A stretch of DNA of 64,000 bases. It comes from Litoreibacter ponti. Lineage in GTDB: Bacteria; Pseudomonadota; Alphaproteobacteria; Rhodobacterales; Rhodobacteraceae. Within the stretch, counting starts at the first letter, position 1; every line of letters starts with the position of its first letter. Shown here in pieces: positions 53,801 to 62,094 of the stretch. The stretch lies in contig NZ_QBKS01000001.1 of the NCBI RefSeq assembly GCF_003054285.1, positions 2,170,001 through 2,234,000 of the forward strand, given 5' to 3'. The notes under the pieces are model-generated. The model saw only the letters and a list, made by a program, of their open reading frames with translations, had not been told where the DNA came from and made no database searches. The position numbers were made by a program, and so were the translations under genes.

Positions 53801-54273
53801 TCGGCACGCAAGGCGCGGACGAGATCGATGCCAAGGGCGGCAATGATGTGGTCTTTGCCGGAGGTGGCGACGACGTAGTGCTGGGCGGACGCGGTCGCGA
53901 CGTCCTGTTCGGCGGCGACGGTTCGGACGAGATCAACGGAGGTCAAGGCAACGACTTTGTCTTCGGTGGCGCGGGTGATGACCAGATCACCATGGGATCG
54001 GGACGCAACGACATCGCGTTCGGCGGCGGCGGCATGGACACGTTCATCTTTTCTGCCGCGCAGGCAGAGGATCATCGCCGCGACAAGACCGTGATCAAGG
54101 ATTTCGACGTCGACCACGATGTGATCGATCTTGGCGGGGCAGAAATCGCCCATGTCCGGGACCTAGGCTTCGGTGTCCGGCTGACACTCGAAGGTGGCCG
54201 CGACCGGATCGAGCTTTGGGGCGTGCGCGACGCAGATGAGATCGTCTTCGCTGACGATATGCTGTTGGGCTAG
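50866..54273 (+). CDS. Secreted endonuclease/exonuclease/phosphatase nuclease with RTX repeats
   Basis: A 1135-residue extracellular nuclease, probably for DNA degradation and phosphate or nucleoside scavenging. An N-terminal beta domain (about 1-160) is followed by a lamin-tail-like domain (about 180-290, FVINEVDADQAS), an OB-fold-like region (about 357-520, with LISEIQGEATTS), and an EEP nuclease domain (about 638-963) with NFKVASLNVLNYFT, LGLIEIENDFAG, LILGDLNAYA and NSDHDPVIV. Then come about eight RTX calcium-binding GGxGxDxxx repeats (about 971-1061, e.g. VFGGAGDDQ). There is no Sec signal, so RTX repeats and the acidic C-terminus point to type I secretion. ATG 50866 follows AGGAGG by 7 bases. 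No T1SS genes are in the window. Confidence 0.9.
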   Translation: MSLIITGVLDGPLPGGLPKAIEILVAADVSDLSVFGVGAANNGGGTDGQEFTFPAQAAAAGTYLYIGTESDAFESFLGFAPDFTSSVASINGDDAIELFENGTVIDTFGEISVDGTGQPWEYLDGWASRNPGTTASPTFDISQWTFSGPNALDGATTNSAATTPFPAGGPVTPPPGAQFVINEVDADQASTDSAEFIEIYDGGVGNASLDGLSLVLFNGNGDASYDAISLDGFSTDENGYFVVGSANVPNVDLIEFTTNGLQNGADAVALYSGPPPANGTPATTENLIDAVVYDTNEADDTGLLAALGLTEQFNEDANGDSETQSVARLPDGSGEFVVQTATPGESNEIAPPAEITLISEIQGEATTSNLAEIGEDDLSPLIGQVVTVRAIVTADFQDGLLGSQGDLNGFYIQEEEIDYDFNDLTSEGIFIFDGSNPDIDVGIGDLVEITGTVSEFRGQTQISADVVAVLETDQMLPTAVDVEFPTATVLQDDDGNYVANLEAYEGMLVNIEQDMTVSELFNLDRFGQYNVTSDGRPVQFTQDNAPDVAAFEQHLQETAARTLVLDDGLSSQNPDELRIIDGNDGVLTAEDSFRMGDTISEISGVVGFSFGEFRINAAEGVYEQTAPRPQTTEELGGNFKVASLNVLNYFTTIDVEGAQTDIGLDPRGADSPEEFERQAEKLINAIVEIDADVLGLIEIENDFAGDSFAIQDLVDRVNAAIGEDVYAFVDPGQEFVGGDAIANGMIYRTDRVDLNGDMAILTEFEGRDFIDPLDAGRGLNRAAIAQTFEDIDTGQTITISVNHLKSKGSLSGLEVDENQGDGQGNNNATRTEAADILADWLASDPTGQGSENTLILGDLNAYAREDPLTVLADAGYTDLAAATLGENAYSFVFDGQIGTLDYALANDALADNVVGVTEWHINADEADAIDYNLDFGRDPTLFDGDSPARNSDHDPVIVSFEFEPVLNQIAGTNRRDVLFGTQGADEIDAKGGNDVVFAGGGDDVVLGGRGRDVLFGGDGSDEINGGQGNDFVFGGAGDDQITMGSGRNDIAFGGGGMDTFIFSAAQAEDHRRDKTVIKDFDVDHDVIDLGGAEIAHVRDLGFGVRLTLEGGRDRIELWGVRDADEIVFADDMLLG

Positions 54274-54280
54274 GCCAATC

Positions 54281-54310
54281 GCTCCGCGCGGGTCGAATCC
54301 TGCGCGGAGC
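54281..54310. terminator. Hairpin between convergent nuclease and matB
   Basis: GCTCCGCGC (54281-54289) and GCGCGGAGC (54302-54310) form a perfect 9-base stem with a 12-base loop, in the 43 bases between two facing stop codons (54273 and 54317). No T-run follows. It probably works as a bidirectional terminator or mRNA 3' structure. Confidence 0.6.
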
Positions 54311-54316
54311 ACTCCG

Positions 54317-55834
54317 CTAAGCGGTTGAGAAGATATCTCCGAACCGCTCGCGCAGCAGGTTCTTTTGCACCTTACCCATCGTATTGCGCGGAAGATTATC
54401 GACCGGCAGAAGTTTACGCGGATGCTTGAACCGCGCCAGTTCCGTCGTCGCAGCCTTGAGTGTTGCGTCGCAGTCCAGCTCGACACCCGGCTCCGGCACA
54501 ACCACAGCCAGCACGGTCTCACCGAAATCGGCATGGGGCACACCGATCACGGCGCTCTCCAGAACGCCCGGTTGCTCATCCAGCACCAGCTCGATCTCCT
54601 TGGGATAGATATTGTAGCCGCCGGAGATGATCAGATCCTTGTTCCGCCCTACGATGTGCACGTAGCCATCCTCGTCCACGCGACCCAGATCGCCCGTGAT
54701 GAAAAAGCCGTCGGCCCGAAGCTCCGCCGCCGTTTTGTCGGGCATCTGCCAGTAGCCCTTGAACACATTTGGGCCGCGCACCTCGATCTGCCCGATTTCA
54801 CCATCTGGCATCGTCTCGCCACTCGCCGGATCGGTGATCTTCAGCTCGACGCCGGGCAAGGGGAAGCCCACCGTCCCGGCCCGTCGCTCGCCATCATAGG
54901 GGTTGGAGGTGTTCATGTTCGTCTCCGTCATCCCGTAGCGTTCCAGAATGCGGTGACCGGTGCGCGCTTCGAATTGTTTGTGCGTTTCCGCCAGCAGTGG
55001 CGCGCTGCCAGAGATGAACAGACGCATATGCGCGGTCAATTCCCCGTCGAACTTCGTGTCGCTCAGAAGACGTGTGTAGAAGGTGGGCACGCCCATCATC
55101 GTGGTCGCGCGTGGCATCTCCGCGATCATCGCATCAAGGTCGAATTTCGGCAGGAAGATCATCGCCGCACCGCTTAGCAGCGAGATATTTGTCGCCACGA
55201 ACAGCCCGTGGGTGTGAAAGATCGGCAGGGCGTGCAACAGCACATCCTCTTCTGTAAAGCGCCAATACTCAACCAGAGTGCGCGCGTTCGACAGCAGGTT
55301 CTCCTGCGTCAGCATCGCGCCTTTCGAGCGCCCGGTGGTACCGGAGGTATATAGAAACGCGGCCAGATCATCGGCTTGCCGAGCGACGGTCTCGAATGTG
55401 TCGGGCTGCTGCGACGCGGCCTCCATCAGGCTGCCCGATCCGTCGGCGTTCAACGTATCAAGCCCTGCGCCAAGCGCCTCTGTCACAGGGGACAAGGCCT
55501 CGCGAACGCGCGCATCGCACACAACCAGACGCGCTCCGGAATTGTCGATGAAATAGCGAAGCTCTTCGGTGGTGTAGGCCGTATTGAGCGGCAGGAAAAT
55601 GACGCCCGCTTGGACGCAAGCGGCGTAAAGCGCCAGCGCCTCTGGTGACTTTTCGATCTGCGCGGCAAGCCTGTCACCGGGCTTCAACCCGCGATCGACC
55701 AGAGCATGGGCTATTTGGGACGCGGTTTGAAGAAACGCCGCATGGGTCAGGGACGTGCCGTCCACCAAATGCAGGAAAGTGCTCTCCTTGCCCGCATGAA
55801 TGCCGAAAAGCTGATCGTAAAGGGGATTGGTCAT
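54317..55834 (-). CDS. matB: Malonyl-CoA synthetase (MatB)
   Basis: MatB activates malonate with ATP and CoA to malonyl-CoA. The 505-residue ANL-superfamily ligase has the AMP-binding FLYTSGTTGRSKGAML near residue 165, YGMTETNMNTSNP, and the C-terminal GDLGRVDEDGYVHIVGRNKDLIISGGYNIYPKEIE with the lysine-containing end (PRNTMGKVQKNLLRE). Overall sequence is like RpMatB-type malonyl-CoA ligases. It overlaps matA as ATGA and is the last gene of the malonate operon. Confidence 0.92.
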   Translation of the reverse strand: MTNPLYDQLFGIHAGKESTFLHLVDGTSLTHAAFLQTASQIAHALVDRGLKPGDRLAAQIEKSPEALALYAACVQAGVIFLPLNTAYTTEELRYFIDNSGARLVVCDARVREALSPVTEALGAGLDTLNADGSGSLMEAASQQPDTFETVARQADDLAAFLYTSGTTGRSKGAMLTQENLLSNARTLVEYWRFTEEDVLLHALPIFHTHGLFVATNISLLSGAAMIFLPKFDLDAMIAEMPRATTMMGVPTFYTRLLSDTKFDGELTAHMRLFISGSAPLLAETHKQFEARTGHRILERYGMTETNMNTSNPYDGERRAGTVGFPLPGVELKITDPASGETMPDGEIGQIEVRGPNVFKGYWQMPDKTAAELRADGFFITGDLGRVDEDGYVHIVGRNKDLIISGGYNIYPKEIELVLDEQPGVLESAVIGVPHADFGETVLAVVVPEPGVELDCDATLKAATTELARFKHPRKLLPVDNLPRNTMGKVQKNLLRERFGDIFSTA

Positions 55835-57084
55835 GGACCCGCATCCTCAAGAAAGTGTTTTTTGGCGGCCGTGCTTGCAGCCTGCACCTCGGGCGACGCC
55901 GCAATCGCGCCCGTCGTCGCGAACCCTTCGTGGTTTTGCGATACCGCGGCAAGATCATAAAGATAATTCACCATCGCACCTGCCGACTGCGCTATCCCCT
56001 TTTCTGACAGATCGGCACCCGCGTGGACCCGGTGAAGGATAGCGCCATTGCCAAGGTGGAAGTGGGCCACCGGGTCACGAGGCTTGCCGTTGGGACGCTT
56101 GACCTCAAGCAGATAATACGCAGCCAAGGCCTGTACCCGGACCGGGTCGTCGTCGATCGCAAGCCCCCGCTCCGCCGTCCAAGCGGTCAGTCCCGGGATC
56201 GGTGACAGCGTCACGAATGTCTTCAGCCCCGGCAGTTCCAACGACAAATCCGCCGCGACTTGTTTGATCAGGGAATTGCCGAACGAGATTTTCGCAAGCC
56301 CCGCCTGGCAATTGGAGATCGAGTAGAACACGGCTGTATCAGCCTCTTGCGCCACGATCCCCTCTCGGTCCTCCGACAGCAGCGTCTGGATCGAACCGGG
56401 CACACCTTGGGTCAAAGCCACCTCGACGAAGATCAGCGGCTCATCGGGCATCGCCGGGTGAAAGAACGCAAAACAGCGCCGGTCGGTCGGCTCAAGCCTG
56501 CGACGCAGATCATCCCAGCTCTGGATCGCATGCACGGCCTCATAGGCAATGATTTTCTCGAGGATATGCGCGGGGCTTTCCCAGCTGATCGGGCGCAAAA
56601 CCAAGAAGCCGCGATTGAACCACGACGAAAACAGATGCTGGATATCGAGATCGAGCGCCCCCAGCGCCGGATCGTCTTCGCCCAGTCGAAGCAGGTCTGC
56701 CCGCATGTCCACCAGCGCGCCAGTCGCGTGGGGCACGCGGTTCAGACGACGCATCAGCTCTTGCCGTTTGGGCTCTGCCGCGCGGGCAAACCGCGCGTAG
56801 GTCGCGCGACCCGGGTTGGACTCGTAGTCTTCCAGCGCGGAGCGAACCGCCTCGGGATCAAAATTCATCGCGTGGGCAAGGTGGCCGAAGAATTCCCGTT
56901 TCTCATCATCGCTCATACCAGCGAACCGCTCAAGGATCAGCCGTCCCAGCCGCTGCCCGGAAATCTCGCCATCCGCGCCGACCAGCGCATCCGCAAGCTC
57001 CTGCGTGCTGCGCGCATCGTCCTCCGGTGTCCGCGCCACCCGCATCCGACGCTCGAAGACCGTCGACAGAAGATCGGCAAGCAT
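55831..57084 (-). CDS. matA: Malonyl-CoA decarboxylase (MatA)
   Basis: Malonyl-CoA decarboxylase converts malonyl-CoA to acetyl-CoA and CO2. The 417-residue protein has the helical N-terminal domain (MLADLLSTVFERRMRV, REFFGHLAHAMNFDPEAV) and the catalytic C-terminal domain, including RCFAFFHPAMPDEPLIFVEVALTQGVPGSIQTLL, AVFYSISNCQAGLAKISFGN and the closing catalytic VAHFHLGNGAILHRVHAGADLS region. ATG 57084 was chosen: it leaves 2 bases to the dctM stop, whereas 57147 overlaps dctM by 60 bases. With matB and dctPQM it gives malonate uptake, activation and decarboxylation. Confidence 0.93.
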   Translation of the reverse strand: MLADLLSTVFERRMRVARTPEDDARSTQELADALVGADGEISGQRLGRLILERFAGMSDDEKREFFGHLAHAMNFDPEAVRSALEDYESNPGRATYARFARAAEPKRQELMRRLNRVPHATGALVDMRADLLRLGEDDPALGALDLDIQHLFSSWFNRGFLVLRPISWESPAHILEKIIAYEAVHAIQSWDDLRRRLEPTDRRCFAFFHPAMPDEPLIFVEVALTQGVPGSIQTLLSEDREGIVAQEADTAVFYSISNCQAGLAKISFGNSLIKQVAADLSLELPGLKTFVTLSPIPGLTAWTAERGLAIDDDPVRVQALAAYYLLEVKRPNGKPRDPVAHFHLGNGAILHRVHAGADLSEKGIAQSAGAMVNYLYDLAAVSQNHEGFATTGAIAASPEVQAASTAAKKHFLEDAGP

Positions 57085-57086
57085 CG

Positions 57087-58403
57087 TCAAATCGTTGATC
57101 CCATCACCGCATCCGGCAGCCACGTGGCGATGCCCGGGAAAATGCACAGCAAAATGATGGCAATCACCATGCAGGCCACGAATGGAAGCGAGCCGCGCAG
57201 GATCGTCTTCAGCGAGATATCCGGCGCGATGCCGTTGATCACATAGAGGTTCAGACCAACCGGGGGGGAGATCAGCCCGATCTCCATGTTGATGGTCAGA
57301 ACCACCGCGAACCAGATCGGGTCAAACCCCGCCGTGGTGATGATCGGCAACAGGATGGGTGCGGCCATCAGGATCACAGCCACGGGCGGCAGGAAGAAGC
57401 CCGCGATCAGCAGGAAGATGTTCACAGCCCCCATCAGAACCCAGCGGTTTACATCCAATGTGCCGATCCATTCGGCGATGGCCTGGGTGATGAACAGCGA
57501 CGACAGCATGTAGCTGAACACGCCCGCAGCGGCGATGATGAACAGGATCATCACGCTCTCTTTAGTGCTGTCGCGCAGGACGACCCAAAGGTCTTTCGGG
57601 TGCCACAGCTTGTAGATCACCATCGCAATCACGAGGCATAGCAAGGCGCCGACGGCAGCGGTCTCGGACGGGGTCGCGATGCCGCCATACATGGCATAGA
57701 GCACACCGAGGATGATCGCCACGAAGGGCAGCACGCGTGGCAGGATCTCGAACTTCTCCCGCCATGTGTAGCTGCCAGAGCTGAGCACAGCCGCATCGCC
57801 GGACCGCCACGTGGAATAGAGCGACCACGCCATGAACAAACTGACAAGCAGCAACCCGGGGAAGACGCCTGCAAGGAAAAGCCGCCCGATCGAGGTTTCC
57901 GTGGCGATGCCGTAGACGATCATCGTCACCGATGGAGGGATCAAAATGCCCAGCGTGCCGCCCGCCGCGATCGAGCCCGCCGCGACCGCATCCGGGTAGC
58001 CGCGCTTGCGCATCTCCGGAATGCCCATCTTGCCGATGGCCGCGCAGGTCGCGGGCGACGAGCCGGACATGGCCGAGAACAGCGCACAGGCCCCAAGGTT
58101 CGAGACCACCAAGCCCCCCGGCACCCGGGTCAACCAGCGCTCCAGCGCCTCATACAAGTCCGCGCCCGCTCGGGTAGACGCGATCGCGGCCCCCATGATG
58201 ATGAACATCGGGATCGACAAAAGGGCGAAGTTGTCGAGCTTGCCGAACAGGATCTCGGGCATCAGCTCTAGCGAGCGCATCCCGTCGAAAATGATCAGGA
58301 AGCCCGCGGAGACGATTAGCAGTCCTAGCGCCACCGACACCCCGGAGAACAGAACGAAGATCGTCGCGAAGGCGACAATCGCGCCAAGAACAAGCGGGTC
58401 CAT
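57087..58403 (-). CDS. dctM: TRAP transporter large permease (malonate DctM/MatM type)
   Basis: The large membrane subunit of a tripartite ATP-independent periplasmic (TRAP) transporter. The 438-residue protein is nearly all hydrophobic with about 12-13 helices and has DctM landmarks (ALLSIPMFIIMGAAIASTRAGADL, GTLGILIPPSVTMIVYGIATETSIGRLFLAGVFPGLLLV). It overlaps dctQ as ATGA and is followed by matA. The clustering with malonyl-CoA genes indicates a malonate system like MatPQM of Rhodobacter capsulatus. Confidence 0.92.
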   Translation of the reverse strand: MDPLVLGAIVAFATIFVLFSGVSVALGLLIVSAGFLIIFDGMRSLELMPEILFGKLDNFALLSIPMFIIMGAAIASTRAGADLYEALERWLTRVPGGLVVSNLGACALFSAMSGSSPATCAAIGKMGIPEMRKRGYPDAVAAGSIAAGGTLGILIPPSVTMIVYGIATETSIGRLFLAGVFPGLLLVSLFMAWSLYSTWRSGDAAVLSSGSYTWREKFEILPRVLPFVAIILGVLYAMYGGIATPSETAAVGALLCLVIAMVIYKLWHPKDLWVVLRDSTKESVMILFIIAAAGVFSYMLSSLFITQAIAEWIGTLDVNRWVLMGAVNIFLLIAGFFLPPVAVILMAAPILLPIITTAGFDPIWFAVVLTINMEIGLISPPVGLNLYVINGIAPDISLKTILRGSLPFVACMVIAIILLCIFPGIATWLPDAVMGSTI

Positions 58404-58951
58404 CAGCTCTCCTCCAAACCGAAGGGCTTATCGACGCCCGTCAGGACGGCCACGAAATCCGCAACCAGCTGCAAAAGAAGAAGTCCGAAGCCCACGGGGA
58501 TCGAGAGGTACGGAATCCAAAGACGCACACCCCAGACGGTGTCGGAGCGCCAGCCGCGCTGCCACGCGAAATGCCAGTATTCGTAGCCGTAGAAGACCAT
58601 CACCGCGACGATCAGGATCGAAAGCGACAGCGTGATGCAGGCCAGCCCGAACCGCGCGCGCCGCCCAAGCGCAAGAGGGATCAGGTCAACATTGACGTGG
58701 CCGCGCAGCCGCTGGACATAGGGCAGACCGATCAAGGTGGCCGCGACGACGAGGTAAATGACCATCTCCGTCTGCCACACGGTCGAGCCGTTCAGCACGA
58801 AGCGGATGAAGATCATCTGGCACGTGATACCCACGGCGATCACGATCATCGCCGCAGAGCACCACCCCGCGACGGTCGAAATCGCTGCGACCACGCGCAG
58901 GAAAACATTGTCGCCCACGCGCGCAACGGTGGCGGAGCTTTGGCCAGCCAT
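58403..58951 (-). CDS. dctQ: TRAP transporter small permease (DctQ/MatQ type)
   Basis: The small permease of the TRAP complex, 182 residues with four hydrophobic segments. Typical DctQ sequence is seen: QMIFIRFVLNGSTVWQTEMVIYLVVAATLIGLPYVQRLRGHVNVDLI. GAGGAGG lies 8 bases upstream of the ATG at 58951 (frame open further to 59020). It sits between dctP and dctM and overlaps dctM by four bases. Confidence 0.92.
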   Translation of the reverse strand: MAGQSSATVARVGDNVFLRVVAAISTVAGWCSAAMIVIAVGITCQMIFIRFVLNGSTVWQTEMVIYLVVAATLIGLPYVQRLRGHVNVDLIPLALGRRARFGLACITLSLSILIVAVMVFYGYEYWHFAWQRGWRSDTVWGVRLWIPYLSIPVGFGLLLLQLVADFVAVLTGVDKPFGLEES

Positions 58952-59016
58952 GGCGGCCTCCTCGTCTACCTGAATGGATTTGGCCGGGGCGCAGTGGTGC
59001 CGCCCCGGCCCGTTTG

Positions 59017-60003
59017 TCACTCGACCGCGAGCGCCGCGTCGAGAAGCTCTTGCCCGTTGGGCGTCTCTTCAATGAACGCCTTGTAGGACGTCTCCTGCGC
59101 AAGTGCACGCCACGCGTCGAACTCTTCCTGGGTCATTTGCGCGATCTCGACGCCATTGTCGGCGAAGACCTTGGCAGAATTCGCATCCTGCTTCTTGGCC
59201 TCTTCGAGATAGAACGCCTCCGCCTTCGCCGCCGCGTCCATCAGCGCGGTTTGCTGCTCCGGCGTCAGCCCGTCGAAGGTCGATTTGTTCATCAGCATCG
59301 GCTGATACATGAACCACAGTGCGAAGTCGCTGGCAGGCGTGTAGCAGGCCACCTGCTCGTAGATGCGGTAGCTCACGAAGGAAGACGAAGAAGTGTTGGC
59401 CGCTGTCAGCACCCCTGTCTGCATGGCGTTGTAGATCTCCGACGAGGCCATGGATGCGATGGACGCGCCCGCGCCCGCCAGCATCTGCTCGAACGCCTTG
59501 CCTGCGGCACGGATCTGCTGACCCTGCACATCCTCGGGCGCGGTGATGCAGCCGTCCTTGCCGACAAAGCCGCCAGCCAGATAGCCGTGCACAAGGACCA
59601 TCACGTCATCCTCGGCCATGAGCTCTTCGATCTTGCCCATGAACTCGCTCTCGTTGAGCCGCGCGGCGTGATCGTGGTTTTTCACCAGACCGGGCATCAG
59701 CGTCAGGTTGAAGGCCGGTTGCTGTCCGCCCGCGTAGCTCAGCGGGAAAACCGTCATGTCAAGCTGGCCGCGGCTCAGCGGCTTGTACTGCTCGCGCGGT
59801 TTGAAAAGGGACCTGGACGGAAAAATCTTGATCTCAAGATCCACTCCAGCAGCGGCCACGTCATCGGCGACCATCTGGGCCACCTGGTGGCGCACATCGG
59901 AGGTGGACCATTGATGTGAAAGCCGCAGCTCTGTTGCGCTTGCGGCCAGAGTTCCGGCAAACATCGCGGCGGCCGCGACAGTGGCAGTGAATTTGGTTTT
60001 CAT
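59017..60003 (-). CDS. dctP: TRAP transporter solute-binding protein (DctP/MatP type)
   Basis: The periplasmic binding protein that captures the substrate. The 328-residue protein has a Sec signal peptide (ATVAAAAMFAGTLAASATEL, about 5-24) and DctP features: LRLSHQWSTSDVRHQVAQMVADDVAAAG, KIFPSRSLFKPREQYKPLSRGQLDMTVF and GLTPEQQTALMDAAAKAEAFY. GAGGAAA precedes the ATG at 60003. It is first in the order dctP-dctQ-dctM-matA-matB, and the probable promoter, TTGACA, is about 70 bases upstream beside a regulator palindrome. Malonate is the predicted ligand by context. Confidence 0.92.
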   Translation of the reverse strand: MKTKFTATVAAAAMFAGTLAASATELRLSHQWSTSDVRHQVAQMVADDVAAAGVDLEIKIFPSRSLFKPREQYKPLSRGQLDMTVFPLSYAGGQQPAFNLTLMPGLVKNHDHAARLNESEFMGKIEELMAEDDVMVLVHGYLAGGFVGKDGCITAPEDVQGQQIRAAGKAFEQMLAGAGASIASMASSEIYNAMQTGVLTAANTSSSSFVSYRIYEQVACYTPASDFALWFMYQPMLMNKSTFDGLTPEQQTALMDAAAKAEAFYLEEAKKQDANSAKVFADNGVEIAQMTQEEFDAWRALAQETSYKAFIEETPNGQELLDAALAVE

Positions 60004-60049
60004 GAATTTCCTCCCAGAAAGATCCCGGCTCACGGACGGGCTACTCGGC

Positions 60050-60092
60050 AAGCTATCGCGGTTGTGTATCTTGTCAATGTTTTTGTATACAA
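60050..60092. promoter_or_regulatory. Divergent promoter region with GntR-type palindrome (malonate operon)
   Basis: TTGTATACAA at 60083-60092 is a perfect 10-base palindrome like GntR/FadR-family operators. On the - strand, TTGACA (60077-60072) and TAGCTT (60055-60050), spaced 16, form a likely dctP promoter just inside it. On the + strand the palindrome covers a TATACA (60086-60091) that would be the -10 of the regulator gene. So one operator could control both directions. Binding is inferred. Confidence 0.6.
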
Positions 60093-60137
60093 GAAGCCAC
60101 ATGTTGCGTGCAAAATGGCCCTGTGATAAGAAAAGCC

Positions 60138-60794
60138 ATGGAACGTAAACGGTCAGACATCATCGCCGATCAGCTTGAAGGTCTGATCTTCGACGGCACT
60201 TTCGGCGATGGCGACAGGCTGGACGAAGTGCAGCTGTCAGAGCGCTTTGGCACCTCCCGCACCCCCGTTCGCGAGGCCTTGCTCCGGCTCGCGCAGTCGG
60301 GGCTGGCCGAACATCTGCCACGCCGTGGGGTCTTCGTCCGGCAACCCGGCCCGATCGAGCTGATGGAAATGTTCGAAGTCATGGCAGAGCTCGAAGCGGT
60401 AAGCGCCCGCTTCGCGGCGACACGGATCACCGAGGATGCACTGCAAAGGTTGAAACAGACCAATGCCCGTTGTCAGGCCGCCGTGAAGGCCCAAGATGCC
60501 GACGGCTATTACCGCGAGAACGAAAGCTTCCACGCGATCCTTTATCAGCAGTCCGGCAACAGCTTTCTGGAGCAGGAATGCCTGCGCCTGCAAAAGCGCC
60601 TGCAGCCCTTTCGTCGCACCCAGCTGCGCCTGCGCGGGCGGCTCGCGCAATCCATGGCAGAGCATGAGGATATCGTACGCGCATTGGAAGCCGGGGACGG
60701 CACAAAGGCGGCCGACACGATCCGCGGCCATGTCGCCGTGCAGGGCGAGAAGTTCCACCACCTGATGGCCAGCCTGCGCCCCGCTGCGGAATAG
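60138..60794 (+). CDS. GntR-family (FadR/FCD) regulator, MatR-like
   Basis: A 218-residue regulator with an N-terminal winged helix (IIADQLEGLIFDGTFGDGDRLDEVQLSERFGTSRTPVREALLRLAQSGL, about 6-56) and a C-terminal FCD ligand-binding domain with metal-ligand-type residues (NESFHAILYQQSGN, MAEHEDIVRALEAGDG, IRGHV). The divergent malonate operon suggests that it senses malonate or malonyl-CoA, as MatR does. ATG 60138 was chosen; GTG codons at 60108 and 60123 are open alternatives with no better Shine-Dalgarno sequence. Confidence 0.88.
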   Translation: MERKRSDIIADQLEGLIFDGTFGDGDRLDEVQLSERFGTSRTPVREALLRLAQSGLAEHLPRRGVFVRQPGPIELMEMFEVMAELEAVSARFAATRITEDALQRLKQTNARCQAAVKAQDADGYYRENESFHAILYQQSGNSFLEQECLRLQKRLQPFRRTQLRLRGRLAQSMAEHEDIVRALEAGDGTKAADTIRGHVAVQGEKFHHLMASLRPAAE

Positions 60795-60837
60795 CCGGGC
60801 CATTGCGCGCAGCCGCGCCACTGGCTAGATATCGCGC

Positions 60838-62094
60838 ATGCCCGCCCTTTGCCGCGCCTGCTATTCTCAACTGACCGATCCTGCCCCGCGCCGCTGCCCC
60901 GACTGCGGCTCGCCGCGCATTCTCAACCACCCGGAACTGTTCGATCTGAGCATCGCGCATATGGACTGTGACGCCTTTTACGCCTCGGTCGAGAAGCGCG
61001 ACAATCCTGCCCTGCGCGACAAGCCCGTCATCATTGGCGGCGGCAGGCGCGGGGTCGTGTCCACCGCTTGCTATATCGCCAGGATCAAGGGCGTGCGGTC
61101 CGCGATGCCGATGTTCCAGGCGCTCAAGCTCTGCCCCGAGGCCGAAGTGGTGCGCGGCCGGATGGATGTCTATGTGCAAGTGTCCCGCCAAATCCGCGCG
61201 ATGATGGAAGAGCTCACGCCCGCCATCGAGCCTCTATCTCTCGACGAGGCGTTCCTTGATCTTACCGGCACCGAAAGGCTGCACCACGCGCCGCCCGCCG
61301 TTATGCTGGCCCGTCTCGTGGGTCGCATGGAGCAGGAGTTGGGCCTGACAGGCTCGATCGGGCTCAGCCACAACAAGTTTCTGGCCAAGGTCGCATCTGA
61401 CCTCGACAAGCCCAAGGGCTTTTCGGTCATCGGCAAGGTGGAAACCGATGCGTTCTTGCGCGACAAGCCGGTCTCGATGATCTGGGGCGTCGGCGCCGTG
61501 GGCCGCGAAAGCCTGGCAAAGGCGGGCATTCGAACCTTCTCCGACCTGCTACGCTGGGACCGGCAAGACCTTCACGCGCGCTTCGGCTCCATGGGCGAGC
61601 GGCTCTACCATCTGGCCCGCGGGCAGGACCATCGCCGCGTTTCAGCCCATGAGCCGGTCAAGGGCATCTCGAATGAGACCACCTTCCACGAGGATACCGC
61701 CGACACCGACCTGCTCGACGGCCATCTTTGGCGCATGGCCGAAAAGGTCTCAGACCGCGCCAAGGCAAAGCAGATCGCGGGCCGCGTCGTGACGCTGAAG
61801 CTGAAAACTGCAAAGTTCCAGATCGTCACCCGCCGCCAGACCCTACGCGACGCGACCCAGATGGCCGACACGATCTACCGCACCGCACGCGAGATGATGG
61901 ATCAGGTCGATCAAGGCCCCTACCGCCTTCTCGGCGTCGGCATCTCCCACCTCACGCCCGAAACAGAGGCCGACCGCACACCCGACCTGCTCGACCCGAC
62001 TGCAGGCAAGCGCGCGGATGCGGAACGCGCAACCGACAAAATCCGCGAGAAATTCGGGCCTGACGCGATTCTGAAAGGCCGCTCACTTAGATAG
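60838..62094 (+). CDS. dinB: DNA polymerase IV (DinB) with N-terminal zinc ribbon
   Basis: A Y-family translesion polymerase, 418 residues. It has the catalytic carboxylates at AHMDCDAFYA (Asp43) and LSLDEAFLDLTG (Asp-Glu), the steric-gate area (ASVEKRDNPALRDKPV) and the thumb/little-finger regions (GIRTFSDLLRWDRQDL, SNETTFHEDTADTDLL). Unlike E. coli DinB it begins with CxxC-x11-CxxC (Cys5, Cys8, Cys20, Cys23), a small zinc ribbon of about 35 residues before the polymerase core. The start at ATG 60838 is needed for that ribbon; I recognise it as a feature of Rhodobacteraceae DinB. No LexA-like box was recognised upstream. Confidence 0.92.
   Translation: MPALCRACYSQLTDPAPRRCPDCGSPRILNHPELFDLSIAHMDCDAFYASVEKRDNPALRDKPVIIGGGRRGVVSTACYIARIKGVRSAMPMFQALKLCPEAEVVRGRMDVYVQVSRQIRAMMEELTPAIEPLSLDEAFLDLTGTERLHHAPPAVMLARLVGRMEQELGLTGSIGLSHNKFLAKVASDLDKPKGFSVIGKVETDAFLRDKPVSMIWGVGAVGRESLAKAGIRTFSDLLRWDRQDLHARFGSMGERLYHLARGQDHRRVSAHEPVKGISNETTFHEDTADTDLLDGHLWRMAEKVSDRAKAKQIAGRVVTLKLKTAKFQIVTRRQTLRDATQMADTIYRTAREMMDQVDQGPYRLLGVGISHLTPETEADRTPDLLDPTAGKRADAERATDKIREKFGPDAILKGRSLR

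Noticed and set aside
56260..57246. 328-codon antisense frame opposite matA
   Set aside because: Shadow frame across matA and the dctM end; no motif.
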